In this document: positions 16,780 through 25,468 of the stretch, in pieces | Layout: every line of letters starts with the position of its first letter | How positions within the stretch are numbered: position 1 is the stretch's first letter | NCBI GenBank assembly: GCA_963839725.1 | Contig: CAWIWT010000022.1 | Coordinates: forward strand, 124,001-188,000 | DNA from: Kumtagia sp963839725 | Lineage (GTDB): Bacteria > Pseudomonadota > Alphaproteobacteria > Rhizobiales > Rhizobiaceae | DNA length: 64,000 nt | Direction of reading: 5' to 3' | The notes under the pieces: model-generated | Told to the model about the DNA's origin: nothing | Database searches by the model: none | The model's input: only the letters and a program-made list of their open reading frames with translations | Translations under genes and position numbers: made by a program

Positions 16780-17760
16780 TCACTTGGCTGACGCAAACAC
16801 ACTGCGCCTCGAATAGCCGTCTACCGCCACAGCGATGATGAGGATCAGCCCGGTTGCGACCGGCTGCCAGAAGGGGGAGACACCGAAGAGGTTTAGCGCG
16901 TTGGCCACTACCCCTAGGAGAAACACTCCGAGGATCGTGCCTGACATCCGGCCCCGCCCCCCTCCGAGCGATGCGCCGCCCACAATCACGGCCGCAATTG
17001 CGGTTAGCTCGTATCCAAGAGCTGCTTGGGGCGTAGCGCTTGCAGTCTGACCGATCAGAATGATGCCGGACAGCGCAGCGCACGCCGAAGCCAGCACGTA
17101 CACCGCGAAACGCACGCGGCGCGCGTTGACCCCCATCTCGGAGGCGGCAACCACATTCCCGCCGACGGCGTAGACGTAGTGGCCGAAGCGGGTCCGGTGC
17201 AGCACGAAGCCAAGCAGAAGCGCAGAGCTTCCGAAGATGATTGCTGGTATCGGGATGCTCAGAATGTAACCCAGACCCACAGTGGTGAAGGAATAGGGCA
17301 CACCGAAGCGCGGCGTGGCATTGGTGGCGACATAGATCAGTCCGCGCACCACGGTCATCGTACCGAGCGTGGCGACAAACGGGTTGACCCCCAGATAAGC
17401 GATCAACCAGCCGTTCGTCGCTCCGACGGCAAGGCAGGCGAGTAGCGCGCCGAGGATCCCAATCGGGATGCCAACCGCCCCTGCGTCGATCATCAGCGTC
17501 GCGCCGACAACACTGGACAGTGCGGCAACAGCACCCACGGACAGATCGAAGCCACCAAGAATGATCGCGAACGTCATCCCGCAGGCGATAATGCCGATCA
17601 CCGAGTTCTGCTGGAGCACATTGATGATGTTCTGGTAGGTCCCGAACGTCGATTTCGCTACAAGCATGAAGGCCACGAGAGCCAGAAACACGAGGAGCAT
17701 GCCGTGACGCTGCGCGATATGCCTGACGGCGGTTCCGACGACCTGCCTGGACGCGGTCAT
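16780..17760 (-). CDS. Sugar ABC transporter permease (RbsC-like)
   Basis: A 326-residue inner-membrane protein of the BPD_transp_2 family with eight or more hydrophobic segments. Typical motifs are GITFAIILGGFDLSVGA-like (GMTFAIILGGFDLSVGAVAAL), GVNPFVATLGTMTVVRGL, GVNARRVRFAVYV and AVIVGGASLGGGRGRM. Its ATG overlaps the ATPase stop as TGATG, so the two are translationally coupled. It probably works as a homodimer with the ATPase at 17760-18518 and the binding protein at 15540-16613. Confidence 0.9.
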   Translation of the reverse strand: MTASRQVVGTAVRHIAQRHGMLLVFLALVAFMLVAKSTFGTYQNIINVLQQNSVIGIIACGMTFAIILGGFDLSVGAVAALSSVVGATLMIDAGAVGIPIGILGALLACLAVGATNGWLIAYLGVNPFVATLGTMTVVRGLIYVATNATPRFGVPYSFTTVGLGYILSIPIPAIIFGSSALLLGFVLHRTRFGHYVYAVGGNVVAASEMGVNARRVRFAVYVLASACAALSGIILIGQTASATPQAALGYELTAIAAVIVGGASLGGGRGRMSGTILGVFLLGVVANALNLFGVSPFWQPVATGLILIIAVAVDGYSRRSVFASAK

Positions 17761-18518
17761 CAGCCGCTCCGACTAAGCGCAGCAGCGCCGGTGATCATGC
17801 TGACGATCTCTTCGGGTCGCGTTTCACGGGTCTCGCGCTGACCGATTATGCCCCCCCGGCGCAACACCCATATCCGGTCCGTGATCCGAAATATCTGGTC
17901 GAGGTTGTGGCTGATCACCAATACGCTGAGGCCCCGCCGTCGCAGTCCCAGGATAACATCTTCCACGGCCTTGGTCTCCGCCACACCCAGCGCGGCGGTG
18001 GGTTCGTCCATGACAACGAGTTTCGACCCCCAGGCACCCGCGCGAGCGATTGCCACAATCTGTCGTTGACCGCCAGACAGCGCTTCAACGGATTCGTTGA
18101 TCGGCGGCACGTTCGTTACGAACTGCTTCAGCATTTCTCGTGTGTTTGACAACATGGTGCGCTTGTCGAGCACGTGCATGAACTTAGGGCCATATGTCAA
18201 TTCGCGGCCAAGATAGACGTTGGCCCAGACCGTGAGGTTTCCGACGAGCGCAAGGTCTTGATACACAGTCTCGATGCCGCGCGCGCGCGCCTCCGCCGGC
18301 GACGCGAAATCGACAGGCGCTCCGTCGAACTCGATTGCGCCGGCATCGGCACGGAGTACGCCGCTGATGATTCTTACCAGAGTGGACTTCCCGGCGCCGT
18401 TGTCGCCGACGAGCCCGGTGATCTCGCCACGGGCAAGGTCGATCGAGACGTCCTGCAGCGCGACAACAGGGCCAAAGCTCTTATTGATGGCTTGGGCGCG
18501 GAGCACAGCGTTCGGCAT
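17760..18518 (-). CDS. Sugar ABC transporter ATP-binding protein
   Basis: A 252-residue single ATPase domain, like FrcA-type proteins, instead of the two fused domains usual for RbsA. Walker A GDNGAGKST (38-46), Q loop in YQDLAL, signature LSGGQRQ, Walker B LVVMDEPTAAL and switch His in VISHNL are all present. Start 18518 is set by AAGGAGG 6 bases before; upstream codons overlap the preceding gene. It lies 25 bases after the second barrel-protein gene and overlaps the permease. Confidence 0.92.
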   Translation of the reverse strand: MPNAVLRAQAINKSFGPVVALQDVSIDLARGEITGLVGDNGAGKSTLVRIISGVLRADAGAIEFDGAPVDFASPAEARARGIETVYQDLALVGNLTVWANVYLGRELTYGPKFMHVLDKRTMLSNTREMLKQFVTNVPPINESVEALSGGQRQIVAIARAGAWGSKLVVMDEPTAALGVAETKAVEDVILGLRRRGLSVLVISHNLDQIFRITDRIWVLRRGGIIGQRETRETRPEEIVSMITGAAALSRSG

Positions 18519-18543
18519 TCTTGCCTCCTTGACTACTGTCACG

Positions 18544-19587
18544 CTATCCGACAACTTCCCTCAGCAACTCGCCTCGGCCATTGCCTACAAGGCTACCTCC
18601 TGGGAAAGCGACCAATCCAGCTAGATCTGTCCGGCCTCCCACTTCCGCAAGTGTTGCCCTCCAATCTTCGACCGACATTGGAGGACCCCAATCGGCCGCG
18701 AGACCAGGATCGCGATTAGAGTCGACCTGCAAAACCGGCAGCGTCTTCTGGCCCGCTACCCGCACGATCGGAGCAAGCGCTTCGCTGATCCAACTCGAGG
18801 GTCGGAGAAGGATGTTATGGTAGAGCATCGGGGCGACCAAATCTGCCAAGGGTGCGAGATCGCGCAGGCGCTGGCCAGTCAGCGCCTCCGTCCGACCATC
18901 GACGTCGGGAACGATAAAAAGGCCCAACTCCGCCTCCTGCCTTGCGGCCTTCAAGATCGCACGCGCCTCGACAACAAATTCGCTTACAACCTTGCACTTG
19001 AACTCCACCCATTCCCGAGGATGCCGCTCCCGAATCCACTCCGCACGAGCCCCAGTGGGAACCGTATCAGGTGGCAGCCGAACACCTGTCGTACGCTCAA
19101 AAATGGCCAGGGTACCGGTGTCGAAACTCGAATCAGGCGGTCGTGGATGGTTGGGGCGAAGCTCGATCTCCCAGTGCAGCGGCCAACGCACAAAATCCAA
19201 GAAGAGGCCATCAATCGGGTAGGTTACCGCGACTGAGTGAATCGTTGAAAGAATCTCCCGCTGATGCCCTCGATCTGTCGGAGTAATTCCGACATACCAC
19301 TCCATTTGCGGCCGTCGCTCGCCGGTCTCGAGAACTGGCCACAGATCCGGCCGTTCCACAACTTTGCGGAAATTTGTTGCATGGTCGGAGAAACAGGCAA
19401 TGCCGGCATAGAAGCGAAAACCAACTTCATGTGCGGTGCTGATAGCAGCCTCATCATAGCTGTCGCTCTCAGTCAGAAGGGCATTGACGCCATAGTCCCG
19501 AAGGGCGACCAGCAGCCTTCGGAAATCCAAGAGATCGCTCCAGACTTCCGGAAACACGAATGCCCCGACGAATTGATTCGATTTCAT
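18544..19587 (-). CDS. Predicted TIM-barrel hydrolase, second type
   Basis: A 347-residue protein, first in the ABC operon. YPIDGLFLDFVRWPLHWE (124-141) carries the same DG-x-FLD core (D131) as the barrel protein at 14227-15465. The barrel start GAFVFPEVWSDL, the strand GVNALLTESDSY and the late APMLYHNIL fit a glycoside-hydrolase-like TIM barrel (DUF4015/GHL group by impression). The two proteins are otherwise dissimilar. No signal peptide, so substrate would be processed after import. Start 19587 has AGGGG 8 bases upstream. The specific reaction is unknown. Confidence 0.6.
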   Translation of the reverse strand: MKSNQFVGAFVFPEVWSDLLDFRRLLVALRDYGVNALLTESDSYDEAAISTAHEVGFRFYAGIACFSDHATNFRKVVERPDLWPVLETGERRPQMEWYVGITPTDRGHQREILSTIHSVAVTYPIDGLFLDFVRWPLHWEIELRPNHPRPPDSSFDTGTLAIFERTTGVRLPPDTVPTGARAEWIRERHPREWVEFKCKVVSEFVVEARAILKAARQEAELGLFIVPDVDGRTEALTGQRLRDLAPLADLVAPMLYHNILLRPSSWISEALAPIVRVAGQKTLPVLQVDSNRDPGLAADWGPPMSVEDWRATLAEVGGRTDLAGLVAFPGGSLVGNGRGELLREVVG

Positions 19588-19924
19588 CGCGACGCCCCTA
19601 TAACCGACCGACCTCAAGCAAAATGGCGCTCAACTCGATCCAAAGATCAATAGTAGATCGTAAAGCGAGTTAAAGCCGCTGCAGGCATCGGCTTGCAGAA
19701 TGCCTGTGAAACCCTGAAGAGGGCGCTCGGGATGCCCCTGCCGTCGATGCCGCGAGTCGTAATGGAGCGCGGCCGGCGGCCCGGTCCCGCCCCAATGCCG
19801 GATGAAACGCCTGCGTTGAGGGCCGAGATTGAAGGTTGCTCGCCAGCGGGCGTTAGTGTGGCAAGATGAACAGGGTATATATAGCTATCTGGCCAGCCAA
19901 CTGGTTGATGAAGGCGCGACCCTT
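19588..19924. other. Gap upstream of pcm, right edge of the accessory block
   Basis: No gene is supported. The short frame reading into pcm lacks family resemblance before residue MKPMNEKH. The region should hold the promoter of the hydrolase/ABC operon (minus) and of pcm (plus). No direct repeat of the tRNA-like fragment at 14030 was noticed. Confidence 0.35.
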
Positions 19925-20599
19925 ATGAAGCCAATGAACGAAAAGCACCTCGCGGTTCTACGCAGGCACATGGTCGAGATGATTGCAATCCATGCCGACC
20001 TTGCCAGCGAAGAACTCGGCAAGGCGGCGCTCGATGAGCGGGTGATGGCAGCGATGCGGCGAGTGCCGCGGCATCTCTTCGTGCCAGCCCAGGTTGCGCC
20101 CTATGCCTACGAGGACATGCCGCTGCCGATCGGCTTCGATAAAACCGTCTCGCAGCCCTTCATGGTCGCTCTCATGACCGATCTGCTTGCTCCCCAACCG
20201 CACGAGGCAGTGCTCGAGATTGGCACCGGCCTGGGTTACCAAACCGCAATCCTTGCGGAACTCGCAGCGCAAGTCTGGAGCGTCGAAATTATTGAAGAAT
20301 TCGCACGCCATGCCGAGGCTCTCCTGCAGAGCCTCGGCTCGTCCAACGTCGGCATTCGTGTCGGCGACGGGTCTCGCGGCTGGCCTGAGCACGCCCCATT
20401 CGACAAGGTCATGCTCACGGTGGCGGCTGAGACGACACCGCCAGCCTTGCTTGAGCAGCTCAAGCCGGGGGGACGCATGGTTCTGCCTTTGGGATCTGAA
20501 GGACTACAGTTGCTGACTGTCATCGACAAGGATGCGGCAGGGCAACTCAAGGCTCGGAAGCTCATCCCGGTTCGGTTCAGCCAGCTCGAAACGGTCTAA
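19925..20599 (+). CDS. pcm: Protein-L-isoaspartate O-methyltransferase
   Basis: A 224-residue SAM-dependent methyltransferase that starts repair of isoaspartyl residues in damaged proteins. The pre-motif TVSQPFMVALMTDLL (74-88) and SAM motif I VLEIGTGLGYQTAIL (96-110) are characteristic, followed by VWSVEIIEEFA and PFDKVMLTVAAETTP and LKPGGRMVLPLG. The ATG at 19925 with GAAGGCG upstream is preferred; 19934 is possible. The N-terminus is longer than in E. coli Pcm and includes a helical MAAMRRVPRHLFVP block typical of the family. Confidence 0.9.
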   Translation: MKPMNEKHLAVLRRHMVEMIAIHADLASEELGKAALDERVMAAMRRVPRHLFVPAQVAPYAYEDMPLPIGFDKTVSQPFMVALMTDLLAPQPHEAVLEIGTGLGYQTAILAELAAQVWSVEIIEEFARHAEALLQSLGSSNVGIRVGDGSRGWPEHAPFDKVMLTVAAETTPPALLEQLKPGGRMVLPLGSEGLQLLTVIDKDAAGQLKARKLIPVRFSQLETV

Positions 20600-20795
20600 T
20601 GAGGGGGGTGCGGACATCTGGCGCGACCGCGCCTTTCCGATCGCCACGCCAGGGTGCGCTGTTTGGTCGCCACTTTGCTAGTGCTGTCAGCAAAAGTCGC
20701 GCCCCACACTTTCTACACCGTCCGCAGTGTTCAAGGGCCGAAATCGTCGTCTCCTCAAATAGTCCATGCAGGCCTCGAACGGAACAGATCGACTT

Positions 20796-21188
20796 CTAAG
20801 GGTTCCAGCCACCGCTGCCGTATTCGCGCGTGATGATCTCGAGGAGATGCCCGTTCGGATCCGTGAAATAGGGCCCCGCCTCCCATCGTGGTTGTTAATC
20901 ACACCCAACTGGGTCTGCGCGGGATCGGCCCAGTAGGGTAGATCCCCATCACGGATCCTGCCGAAAATCTCGTCGAATTCGGTCTCGCTGGTTAAAAATG
21001 CATAGTGCTGCGGAGTAATGTCGCCATCGGGATTCATGAAATCAAGATTGGCCCCATTTTCGGTTGTGACCATGTGGAATGGCCCCCATTGCCACGGGGC
21101 TGGGAGGCCCAGCATTTCGGCCAGGAATGTTGCCGATGCTTCACTGTCTTGAGCCAACAGGAATCGCATGATTGAAATGGATGGCCAT
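20796..21188 (-). pseudogene. VOC (glyoxalase/bleomycin-resistance fold) protein, two frame slips
   Basis: Start ATG 21188 with GGAGATC before it gives MAIHFNHAIPV. One surplus A near 21150 then shifts the frame; the body SEASATFLAEMLGLP...FHMVTTENGANLDF...HYAFL is read in frame two. One missing base near 20873 shifts again to PYFTDPNGHLLEIITREYGSGG and the TAG at 20796-20798. Correcting both gives a 130-residue protein, the normal size of a VOC metal-dependent dioxygenase/lyase-fold protein. The substrate is unknown. Opposite-sign single-base errors point to sequence error as much as to decay. Confidence 0.7.
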
Positions 21189-21400
21189 GAGGATCTCCTG
21201 CAAACTTGCGACGATCGGGTCGCCTCGGGTAGGCGGCATTGGGCTAGGCAGAACTGGGCGGCGACATCGACGACGCCGCACAGGCGCTGGACAACCAGAC
21301 ACAAGATACTTCATCTCGCATTGGCGCGCCCTACGTCTAGCAAGCGGGAGATCCAGTTGCCGGAAGCTTGGGGAGGCTGGCATGAGCGGAACACGATAGG

Positions 21401-22321
21401 ATGAACATCACCCGTAGGGAGTTCGTGAAGTTGGCCGCTGTTTCTAGCTCGGTCTCCGCCTTCTCGGGACACAAGGCGTTGGCCGGGGCAGATGCCCCTT
21501 TGATGCAGATCATTCCGTCCTCAGGCGAATCGATACCGGCAGTCGGACTGGGCACTTGGATCACGTTCAATGTCGGCGAAGATCCGGTGCTGCGCGATGA
21601 ATGCGCAGATGTCATGGCCGCATTCTTCGCGGCGGGTGGACGGATGATAGATTCCTCGCCCATGTACGGCTCCTCGCAGCCGGTCGTCGGTTACGGTCTC
21701 GAAAAATTTGGCCAACCCAAAGAGCTGTTCTCCGCCGAGAAGGTGTGGACCTCCTACGCAGCAGGCGGTCCAGAGCAGATCGAGCGATCGCGCCAGTTCT
21801 GGGGCGTGGACGGCTTCGACCTCTTGCAGGTCCACAATCTCGTCGCCTGGGAGGAGCATCTGGAAACCTTGTTCTCCATGAAGGCAGACGGACGGATTCG
21901 CTATGTTGGCATCACCACGTCGGAAGGTCGCCGGCACGATCTCGTCGAGGAGATCATGCGACGACGTCCGCTCGACTTCGTGCAGTTCAGCTACAACATC
22001 CTCGACCGAGAGGCCGAGCACACGCTCCTGCCGCTGGCGGCGGAACGGGGCATGGCGGTGATCGTCAACCGGCCCTTCCGCCAGGGCGCGCTGACGCGAG
22101 CGCTCGAAGGCGAGCCACTGCCGGACTTTGCGGCCGAGATCGGTGCGTCGACATGGGCGCAGTTCATCCTGAAGTTCATCCTCGCCTATCCGGCCGTCAC
22201 CGTCAGCATCCCCGCCACTACAAGCATCGACCATGTACGCGAGAACATGGCGGCGGCGGCAGATCCTCTTCCAAATGTCGCGATGCGCGAGCGTATGGCG
22301 GCATACGTCCGCGAGCTATGA
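21401..22321 (+). CDS. Aldo/keto reductase with Tat signal
   Basis: A 306-residue NAD(P)H-dependent oxidoreductase on a TIM barrel. The N-terminus TRREFVKLAAVSSSVSAF is a textbook twin-arginine signal, so the enzyme is probably folded with cofactor and exported. The barrel starts IPAVGLGTWITF; catalytic Asp/Tyr fall in RMIDSSPMYGSSQPVVG, Lys in EKVW, His in LLQVHNL. The end SIPATTSIDHVRENM fits the cofactor site. It immediately precedes the DUF6064 gene (TGA then ATG with no gap), so the two are one unit. The substrate is unknown. Confidence 0.88.
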   Translation: MNITRREFVKLAAVSSSVSAFSGHKALAGADAPLMQIIPSSGESIPAVGLGTWITFNVGEDPVLRDECADVMAAFFAAGGRMIDSSPMYGSSQPVVGYGLEKFGQPKELFSAEKVWTSYAAGGPEQIERSRQFWGVDGFDLLQVHNLVAWEEHLETLFSMKADGRIRYVGITTSEGRRHDLVEEIMRRRPLDFVQFSYNILDREAEHTLLPLAAERGMAVIVNRPFRQGALTRALEGEPLPDFAAEIGASTWAQFILKFILAYPAVTVSIPATTSIDHVRENMAAAADPLPNVAMRERMAAYVREL

Positions 22322-22984
22322 ATGTCGGAATGGTGGACCTACCGGCCGGATGATTTCCTCCTGTTTTCGCAGCGCGTCTATTGGCGCATGTTCGAGCTGC
22401 ACAACGAAGCGGTCTGGCCGCTCCATCTCGCGACGCTCTCCGCTGGCTTCGCCGTCGTTCTCCTCGCCCTACGGAGCCCGCAGCGCCACGCCCTCTGGAT
22501 CGCGTTCATTCTCGCCTCGCTCTGGGCCTTTGTCGGCTGGTCCTTCCTGTGGAACCGTTATGCGGGGATAAATTGGGCGATCGTATATGTTGCGCCGGCA
22601 TTTTGGCTGCAGGCGCTTCTGCTAGTGGTTACCGGCACTATGGGCAGCCTCGCTTTCGACCTGCGGGACGTCACCGGTCGGCTTGGCCTGCTGCTCGCGG
22701 CGGTCGGCCTCGTCGCCTATCCGCTGTTGCAGTCCCCGTTCGGCCGGTCGTGGGCAAGCTCCGAGGTTGTCGGTATAGCGCCGGATCCTACCGTGATCAC
22801 TACCCTCGGCATACTCCTCGCGGCTGGTGGACGACTGATGCCTGTCCTGCTTCCCATCCCGCTCCTGTGGCTGGTTCTGAGCGGCCTCACCTTGCGCGCG
22901 ATGGGTGATGCGCAGGCCTGGGTGCCAATCGCGGCCGCGCTGACGTCGGCCAGTCTCGTGATGCTTCGCTGGTTCTTGAGATGA
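22322..22984 (+). CDS. DUF6064 family integral membrane protein
   Basis: A 220-residue protein with six or so hydrophobic segments. The opening MSEWWTYRPDDFLLFSQRVYWR is characteristic of DUF6064 proteins, whose role is unknown. It starts directly at the stop codon of the Tat-exported aldo/keto reductase, implying coupled translation. A membrane partner for the exported reductase is possible but is inference. Confidence 0.75.
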   Translation: MSEWWTYRPDDFLLFSQRVYWRMFELHNEAVWPLHLATLSAGFAVVLLALRSPQRHALWIAFILASLWAFVGWSFLWNRYAGINWAIVYVAPAFWLQALLLVVTGTMGSLAFDLRDVTGRLGLLLAAVGLVAYPLLQSPFGRSWASSEVVGIAPDPTVITTLGILLAAGGRLMPVLLPIPLLWLVLSGLTLRAMGDAQAWVPIAAALTSASLVMLRWFLR

Positions 22985-23031
22985 GTGTGCGGCATAACCG
23001 TCATGCAACGCAGCGAATGAACGACGCAGCC

Positions 23032-23799
23032 TCAGTAAGGCGTGTCGCCGCCATCGACGTTGATCGATTGCCCTCGAATTATCTGGGCAGCATCGGAGAG
23101 CAGGAACGCCACGACGCGGCCAACCTCGATTGGCTGGATGTGCCGGCCGAGTTGCTGCGGCACCATCGTCTTCAGCAGTTCGCTTGAATCCTGGCCGAGG
23201 CGCGACCCAAGAAAATCAGCTACGCTCTTCAACATGTCGGTGGCGACGCCGCCGGGGCAGACGGCGTTGACATTGATGCTCTTGCCCACCCACTCCATCG
23301 ACAGCGAGCGCGTGAGGCTGATCACCGCTGCCTTCGACGCGTTGTAGCCCGCCATGTTGCGGTAGCCGACCTTGCCGGCGTTGGACGCAATGTTGACGAT
23401 CGAGCCCTTGCCGGGGAAATGCCGCGCCGCGGCCTGCGAGGCGAGCAGCACGCCCTTGACGTTGACTGCGAGTTCGAGATCGAGGCCGGCGGGGCTGGTA
23501 TCGTCGGCGGGGCCAAGCCGCACTATGCCGGCATTATTGACCAGCCCGTCAAGCCGCCCCATGCGCTTGACCAACTCGGCGAAAGCCGTTTCGAGACAGG
23601 CCGGATCCGTCACATCAGCGGCGAAGCCTGCAACGCGGTCATCTGCATTCAGTGCGCTCGCCGCCTTGTTTGCTTTGCCCGCGTCGAGGTCGATCAGGCC
23701 GACGCGTCCGCCGGCCTCAAGCACCGCCTCGGCGATGCCGCGCGCAATGCCGCCGGCGCCGCCGGTAACCGCGACTACCCTGTTCTCAAGTGCCTTCAT
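23032..23799 (-). CDS. SDR-family oxidoreductase
   Basis: A 255-residue classical short-chain dehydrogenase/reductase. The cofactor motif is TGGAGGIARG near residue 12, then NNAGI, the catalytic block IVNIASNAG...YNASKAA (Tyr and Lys), and the C-terminal GQSINVDGG. D35-type acidic residue in GLIDLDAG suggests NAD preference. The start at 23799 is chosen because the upstream extension is antisense-like. It is the last gene of the long minus-strand nucleoside operon, 16 bases after the second SDR. A role in oxidising the released sugar is inference. Confidence 0.88.
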   Translation of the reverse strand: MKALENRVVAVTGGAGGIARGIAEAVLEAGGRVGLIDLDAGKANKAASALNADDRVAGFAADVTDPACLETAFAELVKRMGRLDGLVNNAGIVRLGPADDTSPAGLDLELAVNVKGVLLASQAAARHFPGKGSIVNIASNAGKVGYRNMAGYNASKAAVISLTRSLSMEWVGKSINVNAVCPGGVATDMLKSVADFLGSRLGQDSSELLKTMVPQQLGRHIQPIEVGRVVAFLLSDAAQIIRGQSINVDGGDTPY

Positions 23800-23815
23800 C
23801 GCCGAATTCCTCGTC

Positions 23816-24610
23816 TCACCAGGTCGGGCGGGCGCTGACACCGCCATCGACAACCAGATCCGCGCCGGTGATCCAGCGCGCCGCGTCAGAGGCGAGGAAC
23901 AATGCCGCATCAGCGATATCGTCGGGAAGGCCGAGCCGTTGCAGGGCCGCTGCCGCCTTCCAGCGGCCGACGCCTTCAGGCCAGCCTGTCTCGATGCCGT
24001 CGCGGTGGATCAGCCCAGGGCAGATCGAATTTACCCGGATGCCATGCACACCGAATTCCAGCGCCGCGGCCTTGGTGAACATCAGCAGCGCAGCCTTGGA
24101 AGTGGCGTAGTGGCCGTGGCCGGGCGCAGGATTGTGGCCTTCGATCGAGGCGATGTTGACGACCGAGCCCGGCTTGCCGGCTCTCCTCGCATGCTCGACA
24201 AAGGCGCTGACCAGCAGGAAAGGACCAGCGACATTTGCCGCCATCATGGCGTTCCAATCGCCCTCCGACATGTCGGCCAGCATTTGCACCGGCTGCCGGC
24301 CGGCATTATTGATCAGGATGTCGACGCCGCCGAATAGCGAAAACGCCTGCGCGACGAGACTGGCCGCACCCTTGCCCGACGAGACATCGGCCTGGCAGGC
24401 GGCCGCCTTGCCGCCTGTCGACCGGATCGCCTCGGCGACCTTCTCGGCGGATTCTCTGTTGCTGTTATAGTGGCAGACGACATTGGCTCCGGCCTCGCCA
24501 AAACGCCGCGCGATGCCGGCGCCAATTCCGCCGCTTGCGCCCGTGACGATGGCGGTTTTGCCCGAAAGATCGAGAAGCGAAGCGACGGGTGGTGCGCTAG
24601 TCATAGGCAT
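23816..24610 (-). CDS. SDR-family oxidoreductase
   Basis: A 264-residue classical SDR. It shows TGASGGIGAGIARRF, HYNSN after strand two (NADP type), NNAGRQP, the catalytic Ser in NIASIEG and YATSKAA, and a C-terminal ITGADLVVDGG. It resembles glucose/sugar 1-dehydrogenase-type SDRs. Start 24610 has GAGG upstream; ATG 24604 is an alternative. Only five bases separate it from the purine nucleoside phosphorylase stop, so it belongs to the same operon. It is similar but not identical in motif to the neighbouring SDR. Confidence 0.88.
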   Translation of the reverse strand: MPMTSAPPVASLLDLSGKTAIVTGASGGIGAGIARRFGEAGANVVCHYNSNRESAEKVAEAIRSTGGKAAACQADVSSGKGAASLVAQAFSLFGGVDILINNAGRQPVQMLADMSEGDWNAMMAANVAGPFLLVSAFVEHARRAGKPGSVVNIASIEGHNPAPGHGHYATSKAALLMFTKAAALEFGVHGIRVNSICPGLIHRDGIETGWPEGVGRWKAAAALQRLGLPDDIADAALFLASDAARWITGADLVVDGGVSARPTW

Positions 24611-24615
24611 TGTCC

Positions 24616-25458
24616 TCAACGCACGGGCGCCGGCAAGGCCGGCAGCAGTTCCTTCAAAATTGCGGCGATCTTTTCGCCGCAGATGACGGCAACTGCGAAG
24701 ACGAACTCGATCGTGTCTGGCTGCTGGTCGGGTCCGCCGGTCGCGGCATTCGCTACCGCAGAGAGCCCAAGTATCTTCATTCCGACGTGGTTCGCGGCGA
24801 TCACCTCTGTCACGGTCGACATTCCGATGGCATCGCCGCCGGCCGAACGGAAGAACCTTCGCTCGGCCGACGTCTCCAGTTCCGGTCCGTTGACGCCGCA
24901 ATAGACGCCGCGGCGAATGGCTGTCTTCGCCCGCGCTGCGGCATCAACCGCAAGCTGCCGAAGGCCCGGATCATAAAGTCGCGACTGATCGGGAAAGCGC
25001 AGTCCGATCGCGTCATCATTGGTGCCGATCAAAGGGCTCGATCCGGTGAAGTTCAGGTGATCTTCGATCAGCATGACATCACCGGCGTTGAAATCGGGAT
25101 TGAGACCTCCCGATGCGTTGGTGACCACCAACACGCCCGCGCCGAGCCGCTGTAGCACGTAGATGGCCAGCGCAATGTCGCGCGGCGCCCAGCCCTCGTA
25201 CAGATGCAATCGCCCCTGCATCATCACCACACGGCGCGAGAACAGCGTGCCGATGACCAGTTGGCCTTTGTGTCCTGGCGCGGTCGAGACCGGAAAGCCA
25301 TCGATCTCGCAATAGGGAATGACTGTCGTGTCGGTGACGGCGTCGGCCAACTGGCCGAGGCCGGAGCCAAGCATTATGGCGATGTCGCATGGCGCGCCAA
25401 CGCGTTCCCGGATCGAGGCGTGAGTGCGTTCGAGGCGCGCGAGCTGACTTTCATGCAT
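24616..25458 (-). CDS. Purine nucleoside phosphorylase
   Basis: A 280-residue trimeric-type phosphorylase that splits purine nucleosides with phosphate into base and ribose 1-phosphate. The phosphate loop GSGLGQLA, then YCEIDGFPVSTAPGHKG, MQGRLHLYEG, TNASGGLNPDF, the base-pocket GVYCGVNGPELETSAE and MSTVTEVIAA follow the family. The start at 25458 has AAGGAA upstream and lies 10 bases after the amidohydrolase stop. Context with a BMP-type importer and a deaminase-like enzyme supports nucleoside salvage or catabolism. Confidence 0.92.
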   Translation of the reverse strand: MHESQLARLERTHASIRERVGAPCDIAIMLGSGLGQLADAVTDTTVIPYCEIDGFPVSTAPGHKGQLVIGTLFSRRVVMMQGRLHLYEGWAPRDIALAIYVLQRLGAGVLVVTNASGGLNPDFNAGDVMLIEDHLNFTGSSPLIGTNDDAIGLRFPDQSRLYDPGLRQLAVDAAARAKTAIRRGVYCGVNGPELETSAERRFFRSAGGDAIGMSTVTEVIAANHVGMKILGLSAVANAATGGPDQQPDTIEFVFAVAVICGEKIAAILKELLPALPAPVR

Positions 25459-25468
25459 GAACAGTTCC

